Source: Phycisphaerae bacterium (GTDB lineage: Bacteria > Planctomycetota > Phycisphaerae > UBA1845). From it: a DNA stretch of 7,575 nt. A program made the translations under genes and the position numbers. The notes under the pieces were generated by a model. That model was not told where the DNA came from. It ran no database searches and saw only the letters and a program-made list of their open reading frames with translations. Location: contig JAJDDU010000338.1 of the NCBI GenBank assembly GCA_029260155.1, forward strand, positions 1 through 7,575, written 5' to 3'. Positions 1 through 6,264 of the stretch are shown one piece after another. Every line of letters starts with the position of its first letter. Position 1 is the stretch's first letter.

Positions 1-293
1 TCACCATGAGCGTCGATGACGTGCTCGACGAGCTCGGCGATGCCGGAAAGATCCTGGCTGAGCAATGCACGCCAGACGCGCCATCACCCGCGAACGCCCC
101 CGCGCCGCTCGCACAACTCGACGAGTCCGAGCGCGCAATCATGAACGTCCTATCCCGCGACGACACGCCGCTCGAACGGGTCTGCGCCCAATCCGGCCTC
201 GCCCCCGCCGTCGTCGCCGCCACGCTAACGAAGCTCCAAATCAAGGGCTTCGTCACCCAGCGCCCCGGCAACCTCTTCACCCGACGTCAATGA
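1..293 (+). CDS. dprA: DNA-processing protein DprA (Smf), C-terminal part, 5' end outside window
   Basis: DprA loads RecA onto incoming single-stranded DNA during natural transformation and is cytoplasmic. Only the last ~97 codons are present. The frame is open from base 3, and the ATG at 6-8 is probably an internal methionine, because the residues around it (TMSVDDVLDELG) match the end of the DprA Rossmann domain, where family members read like LVTSxDDILEELG. After a ~25-residue proline/alanine-rich linker comes a winged-helix domain: LDESERAIMNVLS, then the recognition-helix region SGLAPAVVAATLTKLQIKG, then the wing FVTQRPGNLFTRR just before the TGA at 291-293. This is the pattern of the DprA winged-helix domain, which many but not all DprA proteins carry. 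The neighbouring gene is convergent, so no operon link is seen on this side. A stand-alone small winged-helix protein starting at base 6 is possible but less likely. Confidence 0.85.
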   Translation, partial: TMSVDDVLDELGDAGKILAEQCTPDAPSPANAPAPLAQLDESERAIMNVLSRDDTPLERVCAQSGLAPAVVAATLTKLQIKGFVTQRPGNLFTRRQ

Positions 294-371
294 GGAGCGC
301 ACCAACGTCGCCCGAGGCCGGCGGATTCGATCGGAATCGCACCCGACCGCATAACGGCAGGTGGACGGCCT

Positions 372-399
372 CCGCCTCGCGATTTCAGCTTCGAGGCGG
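372..399. terminator. Candidate bidirectional terminator hairpin 1
   Basis: A perfect 8-base inverted repeat, CCGCCTCG at 372-379 and CGAGGCGG at 392-399, encloses a 12-base loop. It lies 79 bases past the dprA stop and 85 bases past the stop of the opposing gene. No T-tract follows on either strand, so it is not a canonical intrinsic terminator. The call rests on stem strength and position between convergent genes. Confidence 0.4.
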
Positions 400-421
400 G
401 ATGACCGTTCCGCTCTTGGTC

Positions 422-438
422 ACGTCTCCCGGAGACGT
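422..438. terminator. Candidate bidirectional terminator hairpin 2 (17-base palindrome)
   Basis: ACGTCTCC at 422-429 and GGAGACGT at 431-438 form a perfect palindrome around one central C. As RNA it would fold with about seven base pairs and a tiny loop. It lies 46 bases beyond the stop of the minus-strand giant gene. There is no T-run on either side. A protein-binding palindrome is the alternative. Confidence 0.4.
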
Positions 439-483
439 TCGGAACTCGGATTGCTCCGCCGCGCGGGGCGAGCGATGATCGAA

Positions 484-3400
484 TCAACGCAGGCTGGCCG
501 CTGACGGCGCAGTTACGACGATGACGGCTGGGGTCGTCGGTGCGAGCTCTATCTTGCCGTTGCTGGACGCGGCGAGGAACGTCTGATTCATGTCACCTTG
601 CAGGACGTCCACGACGAACGTGCCGAGCGCGTCGGCGCTCACGCGATAGGTGAAGGTGGCTAAGTAGGCGTTGCCCTTCGTTTCGACGCCCTGTTCGTCG
701 TACAGACCGCTGAGCATTTGGCCCTTGTCGACGTTGTATGCGTCAAAATGCTCGCCTGCGATTGCGGCGAACACATGATCGTCGCGCGCTTCGATGGAAA
801 CGCCTGTGAGCTTGAGCGATCCGCCACGGCCGCCGCTTGCGGAAACTTCGAGCTGGTATCCCCTTAGATCGCTCAACGCACCGTCGATGAAGACGAGCAC
901 GTCCACGGTGCCGCCGGGACGTACGCTTCGGTGCGACGCAGTGGCAGTGATCTGCGCGAAGCCCACGACCTGCGGCTGTACTTGCGGGGAGGGCGTCGGC
1001 GGGCAGGTGCAAGAGTTTGTACCAGCAAACGTAGTTAACGCATGAAGGGCGTCGGCAAGATTGCAGAAGCCATCGGGGGCGCAATCGCCGAGCGCGCCGC
1101 CGACATCCGCGTTAAGATCCTCACAAGGGTTGCTCCCGGCGAAACAAGTCAATGCGTGCAAGGCATCGGCCAGGTTCGCGAATCCGTCCGGAGCGCACGC
1201 TCCGAGCGCGGCACCGACGTCGGCGAAGACGGGCGACAATTCGACGTACGTACACGCACCCGCACTATCACACCACGTGCAGCCGTCGTCGCGGATACCG
1301 TTGCCGTCGAGATCGCAACAGTTCTCAGTGGCCATCCGGAAGAAGAAGAAATCCTCGTCGTCAACGTCGCCATCCTGATCGATGTCGGCCACGCTGCACG
1401 GGTCGTCCGGTGTGTAGAAGTTGCCTGGGCCTGTCTGGCAGTTAAGGAATTCGAAGTAGTCGTTGTGGTCTACTTGGTCGTCGCCCGTGAGATCAAACTC
1501 ACACCGACCGAGCGAATCGAGGAAGGCGATTAGAGCGTTCTTGTCCGCCTGGGAGAGCGAAGTGAACTGGCTGACGGCTGTGAACGCTTCGCTGCCGGGC
1601 TGTCCGTGATTCAAGATCGCCTGCGTGACGCGTGCGGCAAACGTGCCGGCGATGATCGACGCGTCGTGTAGCATCGGGTCGCGCCTTCGCAAGCCCCACA
1701 GTGGCGGCGTTCGGATCTCCGTACCGGCTGCGTCGCCCTGCACGATGCCGTCGGCCAGCGGCCCCACATCGTGCAGCAAGAAGTCGGAGTAGGGCCTGAT
1801 GACCTTGTTGCGGATCGCATCCTCGAGTGCGGGATCGTCGCGCGTCGTAAATGCCGCCGTGTGGCACTCGGTACAACCGACACTCGCGAAGATGGCTTCG
1901 CCGCTCATGCCGGTCTTGGGTGTCTGCGGCGGCGCCGCGAGGAAGCGCTGAAAATCAGTGACGCGATCGATGAAGCGAATACCTCCGCCATCGGCTACAT
2001 CCTCTGGTTCTGCCACGGTGTCGCACGTGGCCAGGAGGGCAGGATCGCCATTGGGCGCGTTTTCCGTCAAGACCAGATCGTTCGTGATACCTATTTCGTT
2101 CAGCAAGGCGTCGCCCGAGAAGGTGAGTACCGTCGCGACCTGCGCCTTCCAGCCGAATCGCCCGACAAGCATCGGTCCACCCTCAAGCGGCTGCACCATG
2201 TGAATGCGGCCACTGACGTTGGCCGATGGGGGATTCAGCGCCTTGTCTTCGATCACGGCGTCGCCGATGGCTTCCAGTAGGCCGAAACCAAGTATGGACG
2301 GTGTGGCGCGGGTCGCAGTATGAACGGTCTCACCTGGAATCACCGGAATAGACTCCGCGCAAGCTGGACTGATGGACTGCGCCTGCAGTAGCGAGCCGCC
2401 GAACTGCGCCAGTGGGTCGAAAGTGCCGCCGGGTCCACCGTCGAGCAGTCCGAAGCGGGTCACAATAAGCCCGCCCGACCCGCCGATCGGGTTGTTGTGA
2501 CACGCGCCGCAGCTCTCGCGGTTGAAGACCGGTCCGAGCCCTTCTTCCTGCGACCATGTGTGATTGAAGTCCGTCTTGCCGACGAAAAACCGGTCCAGCT
2601 GATCCTGCGTAAGTCCGGCGAGCGGGTCGCCTGGCTTGGGCTGCAGGGCGACGGTGCAGAGCGAGACCTGACACTGATTGCCACAGCAGAAGTCGGCGCC
2701 GCAGTCGGCGTCCACGACGCAGTCAACGCACCCGATGATTTCATCGCATACCTGACCGGGGCAGGGATCGGCTCCTAGTTCGCATTGGCCCGCGGCGCAA
2801 ACGTCGGGCGTACACGACAATCCGTCGATATCGCAGTCGTCATTGATGAAGCAACTGATGCAGATGTCGTTCACATCGTCACATGTCTGGCCGGGACATG
2901 GATCGCCGCCGAGTTGGCACGCGCCGGCGATGCACTGATCGAGCGTGCAGAACAAGCCGTCCGCGTCGCAATCACTGTCGACAAGGCAGCCCACGCAGAC
3001 GCTATTGCCTTCGTCACACGCTTGTGCGGGGCAAGGGTCCAAGACCACGCACGCACCGTGGTCGCATGCATCACCCGTGCAGAACAAACCGTCGACATCA
3101 CAATCACCGTCCACCAGGCAGTCCACGCAACCGAAAACCGGATCGCAGAACTGACCGGGGCAGGGGTCGGCTCCGCCCACAAACGGCGGCGTGACATTGT
3201 CAAAAACGGCCGTTCCAGCACCCAACGCTCCGTCGACACTCATCACGCCGAAACCGATTTCATGCGAGCCGGCGCCAACGAGCGCCTCGATGTCGACGAC
3301 AAAATGAATCACCGCAGCCACCGGGTTCCCGTTGTCAATGGTTCCGAACGCCCCGTTTGCCTGGGTGGCTACACTGCCGAGCGTTCCGTCGGCGTCGAGC

Positions 3401-5865
3401 CCATAGAACGTTCCGTCGACATAGAAGACCGGTCGGTCCCAGTCGCCGGTATCTGTTGGCGAGTAGCTGACCAAATCGAATTCCAGATTGGCCCCGCCAA
3501 GGTCGACTCCCGTCTGACTTGCCCACGTGAATCCACCGGGACCAACGTCCGGACCGACCACCCCGAGATCGCCCGCAAACGTGATCGTACCATCGACGGG
3601 AATGTTGCCGGACCACGAGGTAGCGTCATCGAAGGTGCCATTCACCACGCCCGTGCCAGACACAGAGATGCACGTGCCGCCGACGCAGGCTTCTGCTCCG
3701 TTGCAAATATTCCCGTCGTCGCAACTCGGGCTGTCAACGCAGTCCACGCAAGTCTGCGTACCCTCGTCGCATATTTGTCCCGGACAGAGAATGGGGCCGA
3801 CTTGGCAGACACCAACGACGCAGACATCGTTCGAGCAGAAAAGACCGTCGAGATCACAGTCGGAGTCAACAAGGCAATCGGCACACGCGTCGTCTATTTC
3901 GTCGCACAATTGCCCCGGACAGGGGTCCGGACCTACCTTGCACGCGCCACCGACGCAGATGTCGTTGGTGCAGAATAACCCATCGGTGTCGCACGCGGCG
4001 TCGTTGAGGCACCCACTGCACTCGTCATTTACATCATCGCATATGAGCCCGGGACACGGATCGGGGCCAAGTTGGCAAGCGCCGCCGATGCAGACGTCAT
4101 TGGTGCAGAACAGCCCATCGAGATCGCAGTCGCCGGCGACCAGGCAATCAACACAAGTATCATTCGCTTCATTGCACAGTTGTCCCGGACACAGATCCGG
4201 GCCGAGCTGACAGTTGCCGCCGGAGCATACGTCGTTCGTGCAAAACAGCCCGTCACTGTTGCAGTCACCGTCGGCGAGACAGTTCGCGCAAGTGTCGTTG
4301 GCTTCGTCACACACCTGACCCGGACATGGCGCGGGGCCGATCTGGCAGAATCCTGCAGCACAGACCTCGTTCGTACAAAACAGACCGTCAAAGTCGCAGT
4401 CGGCATCGACCGTACAGGTGCCAATCGCTTGATTGATGTAGACCGTCGTTCCCAGGCACCGGCCGATCACGAGGTCAGGCCACGTGTCGCCATTGATGTC
4501 GAACGCCGCAACATCGTGGCCACCCGTGAGGTCTGCCGTGGCGATTCCGACATTGCCCTGCTGTTCAATGCGCGGGCTCGGGTCGTTTAGGAGATTTCTG
4601 AAGATGCGTGAGACAGTGGCGCAGGTTGTAAGGTCTACGTCCACACTGGTCACGATCACATCGTTCCAATTGTCGTTGTCCAAATCGACGATGAGGTTGT
4701 TGCCGCCGAACTCGGAGATCGAGCCAATGAGAAGCTCTCTCGGTGCGAAATTGGCCAGTCCGTCCGGACCGTTACCGGTGTTCAATGTGTAGAAATCCTG
4801 CGCGTCGTCCGTGACTACAATGTCCAACAGGTTGTCGTTGTTCAAGTCGCCTACGGCAATGTGGTAGGGCGTGTTGGCATAGGCGATTTCGTAGGCATCG
4901 AAAAACCCATCTGCACCGCCGATATCATTGTTGTTGTTGTAACTGATCGAAACGCCCTGCGGAGCGTTCAGCGCGTCGTCTTTCAGGATGTCCAGCCGGC
5001 CGTCGCCGTTCATGTCGGCGATTGCGGTGGCCATCGCGAAGGACGATTCGAGCATCTCCACGGTCATCCGGGCACTGGACTCATCGGTGAAGTGACCGGT
5101 GCCGTCGTTAATGAAGAGACGATCGTTGACATCGACAGGACGCGGTGACCCAGCCGGTTGCTGGTAGTCACCCATATAGAGGTCTTGATCGCCGTCACCG
5201 TCAAGGTCGCCAAACGACACCGTGCAGAAGCGCGGCTCGGCCGGCATCGTTGGAACACGATTCACGTCGTCGTAGATGAAGCCCAGCCAGTTCCCGCTGC
5301 CCGGCGGGCTATCACCGCGGTTGATGTAGATGCGCGGGTGTGAAATCGCCTTGTCGCCGACAGTGCCACCGGCGCCGCCGCTCAGTGTTGTCGCCGTAAC
5401 TATGTCCAGCCATGTGTCGCCGTCCACGTCGACGAGCGCGACGTCACGATCATTGGTGAGATCGAGAAACCCTTGACTGGTCGCGCCGCCCTGAAGCAAC
5501 ACCGTGGACAGACTTGCAAACGCAGCCGTTCGGTCGACCAGCACGCCGCTCTCATTCATGAAGAGCGCGTTCGCCCGGCGACCCGGTGTCGTGCCGAGCT
5601 GCTTGTACACGCCGACAAGGTCGATGTCCCCGTCCTTGTCGACGTCACCCCAAGCGTAGTCTTTCTCGTCGGGATTGTTCACGCCGACCGAAGGGCTGGC
5701 GCTCAGCCTCGTGGCTGTCTCATCTGAAAAGCTGACCCACTGCGCCGAAGCGACGCTCGCAATCAGTACCACGGCGAGGATACCGATCACAGACGATCGC
5801 CCCAGCGACCGGTAATGTGATGGACCATCGTGCGAACTCTCCGACAACCACGTGTACGGATGCAT
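484..5865 (-). CDS. Giant secreted mosaic protein: VCBS loops, Cys-rich repeats, di-haem DUF1111 domain, dockerin-like and cohesin-like modules
   Basis: The predicted product is a 1793-residue exported protein. The start chosen is the ATG at 5863-5865, because GGAG sits six bases upstream; in-frame ATGs at 5875-5877 and 5905-5907 are alternatives without a clear site. Domains in order: signal peptide (1-41, VASA then Q42); seven FG-GAP/VCBS calcium loops (66-481); five 45-residue eight-cysteine repeats (484-708) plus a partial sixth; an inserted predicted beta domain (737-898); more cysteine repeats (900-1070); DUF1111 di-haem domain (1071-1453) with CxxCH at C1119/C1122/H1123 and C1331/C1334/H1335; dockerin-like EF-hand pair (1454-1521); two 38-residue repeats (1548-1623); and a cohesin-like domain (1634-1782). 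DUF1111 relatives are usually free-standing proteins of some 400-500 residues, so here the domain is embedded in a scaffold. It probably acts on the cell surface or outside the cell in electron transfer or peroxide/thiol chemistry; the substrate is unknown. The ORF is intact, with no frameshift. The exact combination is not one I recognise. Confidence 0.9.
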   Translation of the reverse strand: MHPYTWLSESSHDGPSHYRSLGRSSVIGILAVVLIASVASAQWVSFSDETATRLSASPSVGVNNPDEKDYAWGDVDKDGDIDLVGVYKQLGTTPGRRANALFMNESGVLVDRTAAFASLSTVLLQGGATSQGFLDLTNDRDVALVDVDGDTWLDIVTATTLSGGAGGTVGDKAISHPRIYINRGDSPPGSGNWLGFIYDDVNRVPTMPAEPRFCTVSFGDLDGDGDQDLYMGDYQQPAGSPRPVDVNDRLFINDGTGHFTDESSARMTVEMLESSFAMATAIADMNGDGRLDILKDDALNAPQGVSISYNNNNDIGGADGFFDAYEIAYANTPYHIAVGDLNNDNLLDIVVTDDAQDFYTLNTGNGPDGLANFAPRELLIGSISEFGGNNLIVDLDNDNWNDVIVTSVDVDLTTCATVSRIFRNLLNDPSPRIEQQGNVGIATADLTGGHDVAAFDINGDTWPDLVIGRCLGTTVYINQAIGTCTVDADCDFDGLFCTNEVCAAGFCQIGPAPCPGQVCDEANDTCANCLADGDCNSDGLFCTNDVCSGGNCQLGPDLCPGQLCNEANDTCVDCLVAGDCDLDGLFCTNDVCIGGACQLGPDPCPGLICDDVNDECSGCLNDAACDTDGLFCTNDICVGGACKVGPDPCPGQLCDEIDDACADCLVDSDCDLDGLFCSNDVCVVGVCQVGPILCPGQICDEGTQTCVDCVDSPSCDDGNICNGAEACVGGTCISVSGTGVVNGTFDDATSWSGNIPVDGTITFAGDLGVVGPDVGPGGFTWASQTGVDLGGANLEFDLVSYSPTDTGDWDRPVFYVDGTFYGLDADGTLGSVATQANGAFGTIDNGNPVAAVIHFVVDIEALVGAGSHEIGFGVMSVDGALGAGTAVFDNVTPPFVGGADPCPGQFCDPVFGCVDCLVDGDCDVDGLFCTGDACDHGACVVLDPCPAQACDEGNSVCVGCLVDSDCDADGLFCTLDQCIAGACQLGGDPCPGQTCDDVNDICISCFINDDCDIDGLSCTPDVCAAGQCELGADPCPGQVCDEIIGCVDCVVDADCGADFCCGNQCQVSLCTVALQPKPGDPLAGLTQDQLDRFFVGKTDFNHTWSQEEGLGPVFNRESCGACHNNPIGGSGGLIVTRFGLLDGGPGGTFDPLAQFGGSLLQAQSISPACAESIPVIPGETVHTATRATPSILGFGLLEAIGDAVIEDKALNPPSANVSGRIHMVQPLEGGPMLVGRFGWKAQVATVLTFSGDALLNEIGITNDLVLTENAPNGDPALLATCDTVAEPEDVADGGGIRFIDRVTDFQRFLAAPPQTPKTGMSGEAIFASVGCTECHTAAFTTRDDPALEDAIRNKVIRPYSDFLLHDVGPLADGIVQGDAAGTEIRTPPLWGLRRRDPMLHDASIIAGTFAARVTQAILNHGQPGSEAFTAVSQFTSLSQADKNALIAFLDSLGRCEFDLTGDDQVDHNDYFEFLNCQTGPGNFYTPDDPCSVADIDQDGDVDDEDFFFFRMATENCCDLDGNGIRDDGCTWCDSAGACTYVELSPVFADVGAALGACAPDGFANLADALHALTCFAGSNPCEDLNADVGGALGDCAPDGFCNLADALHALTTFAGTNSCTCPPTPSPQVQPQVVGFAQITATASHRSVRPGGTVDVLVFIDGALSDLRGYQLEVSASGGRGGSLKLTGVSIEARDDHVFAAIAGEHFDAYNVDKGQMLSGLYDEQGVETKGNAYLATFTYRVSADALGTFVVDVLQGDMNQTFLAASSNGKIELAPTTPAVIVVTAPSAASLR
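520..966 (-). other. Cohesin-like C-terminal domain
   Basis: Residues 1634-1782 read like a cohesin jelly-roll. They open with ITATASHRSVRPGGTVDVLVFI and then LRGYQLEVSAS, and later come a GxAYLATFTYRVSADALGTF block and a closing valine-rich strand. That order (PGxxVxVxVxI, then GYQLxVxx, then GxAxLAxFTFxV) is typical of cohesin and related domains. There is no sorting tag such as PEP-CTERM; the chain ends APSAASLR. Moderate certainty, as cohesins are recognised mostly by fold. Confidence 0.6.
997..1224 (-). repeat. Two tandem 114-base coding repeats (38-residue units)
   Basis: Residues 1548-1585 and 1586-1623 are two copies of a unit with the pattern ADVGxALGxCAPDGFxNLADALHALTxFAGxNxC. The protein copies are close, but the DNA has drifted at many third positions, so this is an old duplication. 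The unit resembles a degenerate dockerin half (acidic start, PDG turn, then a helix beginning NLADAL). It is followed by a proline-rich linker (PPTPSPQVQPQ) leading to the last domain. Confidence 0.8.
1303..1506 (-). other. Dockerin-like pair of EF-hand loops
   Basis: Residues 1454-1521 contain DLTGDDQVDHNDYFEFLNC (loop starting at D1458) and DIDQDGDVDDEDFFFFRM (loop starting at D1494), each followed by a helix-like stretch. This is the two-loop layout of type I dockerins, common at or near the C-terminus of planctomycete secreted proteins. A third acidic stretch (DLDGNGIRDDGC) follows. In cellulosomes dockerins bind cohesins; here the partner is unknown. Confidence 0.7.
1507..2655 (-). other. 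Di-haem oxidoreductase domain (DUF1111/DHOR, cytochrome-c-peroxidase-like)
   Basis: Residues 1071-1453 match the DUF1111 family as I know it. GLGPVFNRESCGACHNNP carries the first c-type haem site (C1119, C1122, H1123). GEAIFASVGCTECHT carries the second (C1331, C1334, H1335), 212 residues later. Between and after these are family blocks: TPSILGFGLLEAI, RFGWKAQVATVLTFSGDALLNE, RPYSDFLLHDVGPLADG and RTPPLWGLRRRDPMLHD. Members are putative thiol oxidoreductases or peroxidases exported to the periplasm or surface. The usual LHDGRA-type motif reads LHDASI here. Haem attachment would need a cytochrome c maturation system, not in this window. Confidence 0.88.
2656..3168 (-). repeat. Cysteine-rich coding repeats, array 2
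   Basis: Residues 900-1070 resume the same unit as array 1 after the inserted domain. There is a half unit (DPCPGQFCDPVFGCVD), then units starting at cysteines 916, 960 and 1005 with spacings of 44, 45 and 44 residues, and a degenerate last unit (CVVDADCGADFCCGNQC) running into the di-haem domain. The units keep the DxDxDGLFC and PCPxQxCD signatures but are more diverged than in array 1. Confidence 0.85.
3172..3657 (-). other. Predicted beta-sandwich domain inserted into the cysteine-repeat array
   Basis: Residues 737-898 contain almost no cysteine. They begin VNGTFDDATSWS and end TAVFDNVTPPF, a start and end typical of jelly-roll carbohydrate-binding-like domains (NGxFE...W and a final ...xxDNVxV strand). 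Between them are alternating strands with aromatic residues (FDLVSYS, PVFYVDGTFYGLD, HFVVDIEAL, HEIGFGVMSVDG). The flanking sequence on both sides belongs to one cysteine repeat unit. The carbohydrate-binding role is a guess from overall pattern; a mere spacer domain is equally possible. Confidence 0.5.
3742..4416 (-). repeat. Five tandem 135-base coding repeats (45-residue, eight-cysteine units), array 1
   Basis: Residues 484-708 are five units of exactly 45 residues each with no indels (first cysteines at 484, 529, 574, 619 and 664). The unit reads roughly C-x5-C-x6-C-x4-C-x4-C-x6-C-P-G-x2-C-x6-C-x2 and then the next unit. Constant segments include DxDGLFCxNDxC and PCPGQxCDE. Each unit has about eight cysteines, enough for four disulphides, which fits an oxidising extracytoplasmic location. 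The acidic stretch DxDCDxDG resembles a calcium loop as in thrombospondin type 3 repeats. A partial sixth unit continues at 3658-3741. Confidence 0.9.
4423..5670 (-). other. Seven FG-GAP/VCBS calcium-loop repeats (N-terminal domain of giant protein)
   Basis: Residues 66-481 carry seven loops of the DxDxDGxxD type: DVDKDGDIDL, DVDGDTWLDI, DLDGDGDQDL, DMNGDGRLDI, DLNNDNLLDI, DLDNDNWNDV and DINGDTWPDL. Each is followed by a short hydrophobic strand, and several are accompanied by an NxGxGxF-like turn. Seven such repeats are what is needed for one seven-bladed beta-propeller as in integrin-alpha-like domains; that fold is inferred from the repeat count. Related domains serve in adhesion or ligand binding outside the cell. 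Confidence 0.85.
5743..5865 (-). other. Sec-type signal peptide of the giant protein
   Basis: Residues 1-41 hold a long n-region of about 23 residues with arginines just before the core, then a hydrophobic core (VIGILAVVLIASVA) ending in A-S-A before Q42, a standard signal peptidase I site. No lipobox cysteine follows, so secretion rather than lipidation is expected. The unusually long n-region leaves some doubt about the exact start. Confidence 0.75.
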
Positions 5866-6264
5866 GCGTTTCTCCATTATTGCCTGGTCGGGGCAGCAAG
5901 AAGCCACTCTCGCGTGCCTCAGTGTGTTGTGCGGATCGTCCGTCGCTCGCCCGAACTCGATGCGAGGCTACGGCAGCAGGATAGTGATTACGCCTTTCCT
6001 CCGATCCCGATCCACCCCTACTTTGCCAAAGTTCGTCGCCGACTTCAAGCGTTTCTCAGACGATGTACCGCTGACATTGCGCTGTTTCGGGGGTCGGTCG
6101 TCGGTCATCGCAGCCGACAGAGCAGTACCGATCGCGCGTCGTCTCCGCCCTTGGGTAGACGAAGTGGGCGGATGGCGCAGCAACGCTCCGGAGACATAAC
6201 GTCTTGATGGTTCAACGGTTACGTGGCCACGAGTAGCCTAGCGGAGATTTCGGCGCGTGATCAG
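5866..6264. other. 399-base non-coding gap and presumed leader/promoter region of the giant gene
   Basis: This lies between the TGA of the upstream FG-GAP gene and the start of the giant gene, both on the minus strand. Reading frames of up to about 125 codons cross it but lack low-complexity-free protein character, family motifs and ribosome binding sites. A 6-base inverted repeat CCGCCC/GGGCGG (about 6146-6171, 15-base loop) is the only hairpin noticed and has no T-run. No convincing -35/-10 pair was found; TTGAAG with a weak CAAAGT 17 bases on (minus strand, near 6020-6048) is too poor to call. The gap size suggests the giant gene is not tightly co-transcribed with its upstream neighbour. 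Confidence 0.5.
5872..5875 (-). promoter_or_regulatory. Ribosome binding site deciding the start of the giant gene
   Basis: On the minus strand GGAG is followed by AAACGC and then the ATG at 5863-5865, a six-base spacing. The site overlaps the upstream in-frame ATG at 5875-5877, which argues for the downstream start. Confidence 0.65.

Larger units (their letters stand above)
294..483. other. Convergent intergenic region
   Basis: These 190 bases separate the 3' ends of dprA (+) and the giant gene (-). Reading frames crossing it show no family resemblance and no ribosome binding site. It holds two GC-rich inverted repeats, annotated separately, which fits a shared transcription-termination zone. 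Confidence 0.6.

Noticed and set aside
65..478. A 137-codon plus-strand frame overlapping dprA
   Set aside because: Arginine-rich out-of-frame reading of dprA; the dprA frame has clear winged-helix sequence.
2785..3978. A 397-codon open frame on the plus strand, opposite the cysteine-repeat arrays
   Set aside because: It mirrors the repeat structure of the minus-strand gene, has biased antisense composition and no family motif, and the opposite strand has overwhelming domain support.
3742..4416. Possible CRISPR-like or satellite array because of regular 135-base periodicity
   Set aside because: The repeats are coding, diverged at the DNA level, have no spacer structure, and keep a strict amino-acid and cysteine pattern.
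5866..5907. Use of the upstream ATG codons (5905-5907 or 5875-5877) as the start of the giant gene
   Set aside because: Neither has a good ribosome binding site, they lengthen an already long signal-peptide n-region, and the GGAG site is placed for the ATG at 5863-5865.
5968..6183. A 71-codon minus-strand frame in the intergenic gap
   Set aside because: Arginine- and lysine-rich with no motif and no ribosome binding site; typical of chance frames in GC-rich DNA.
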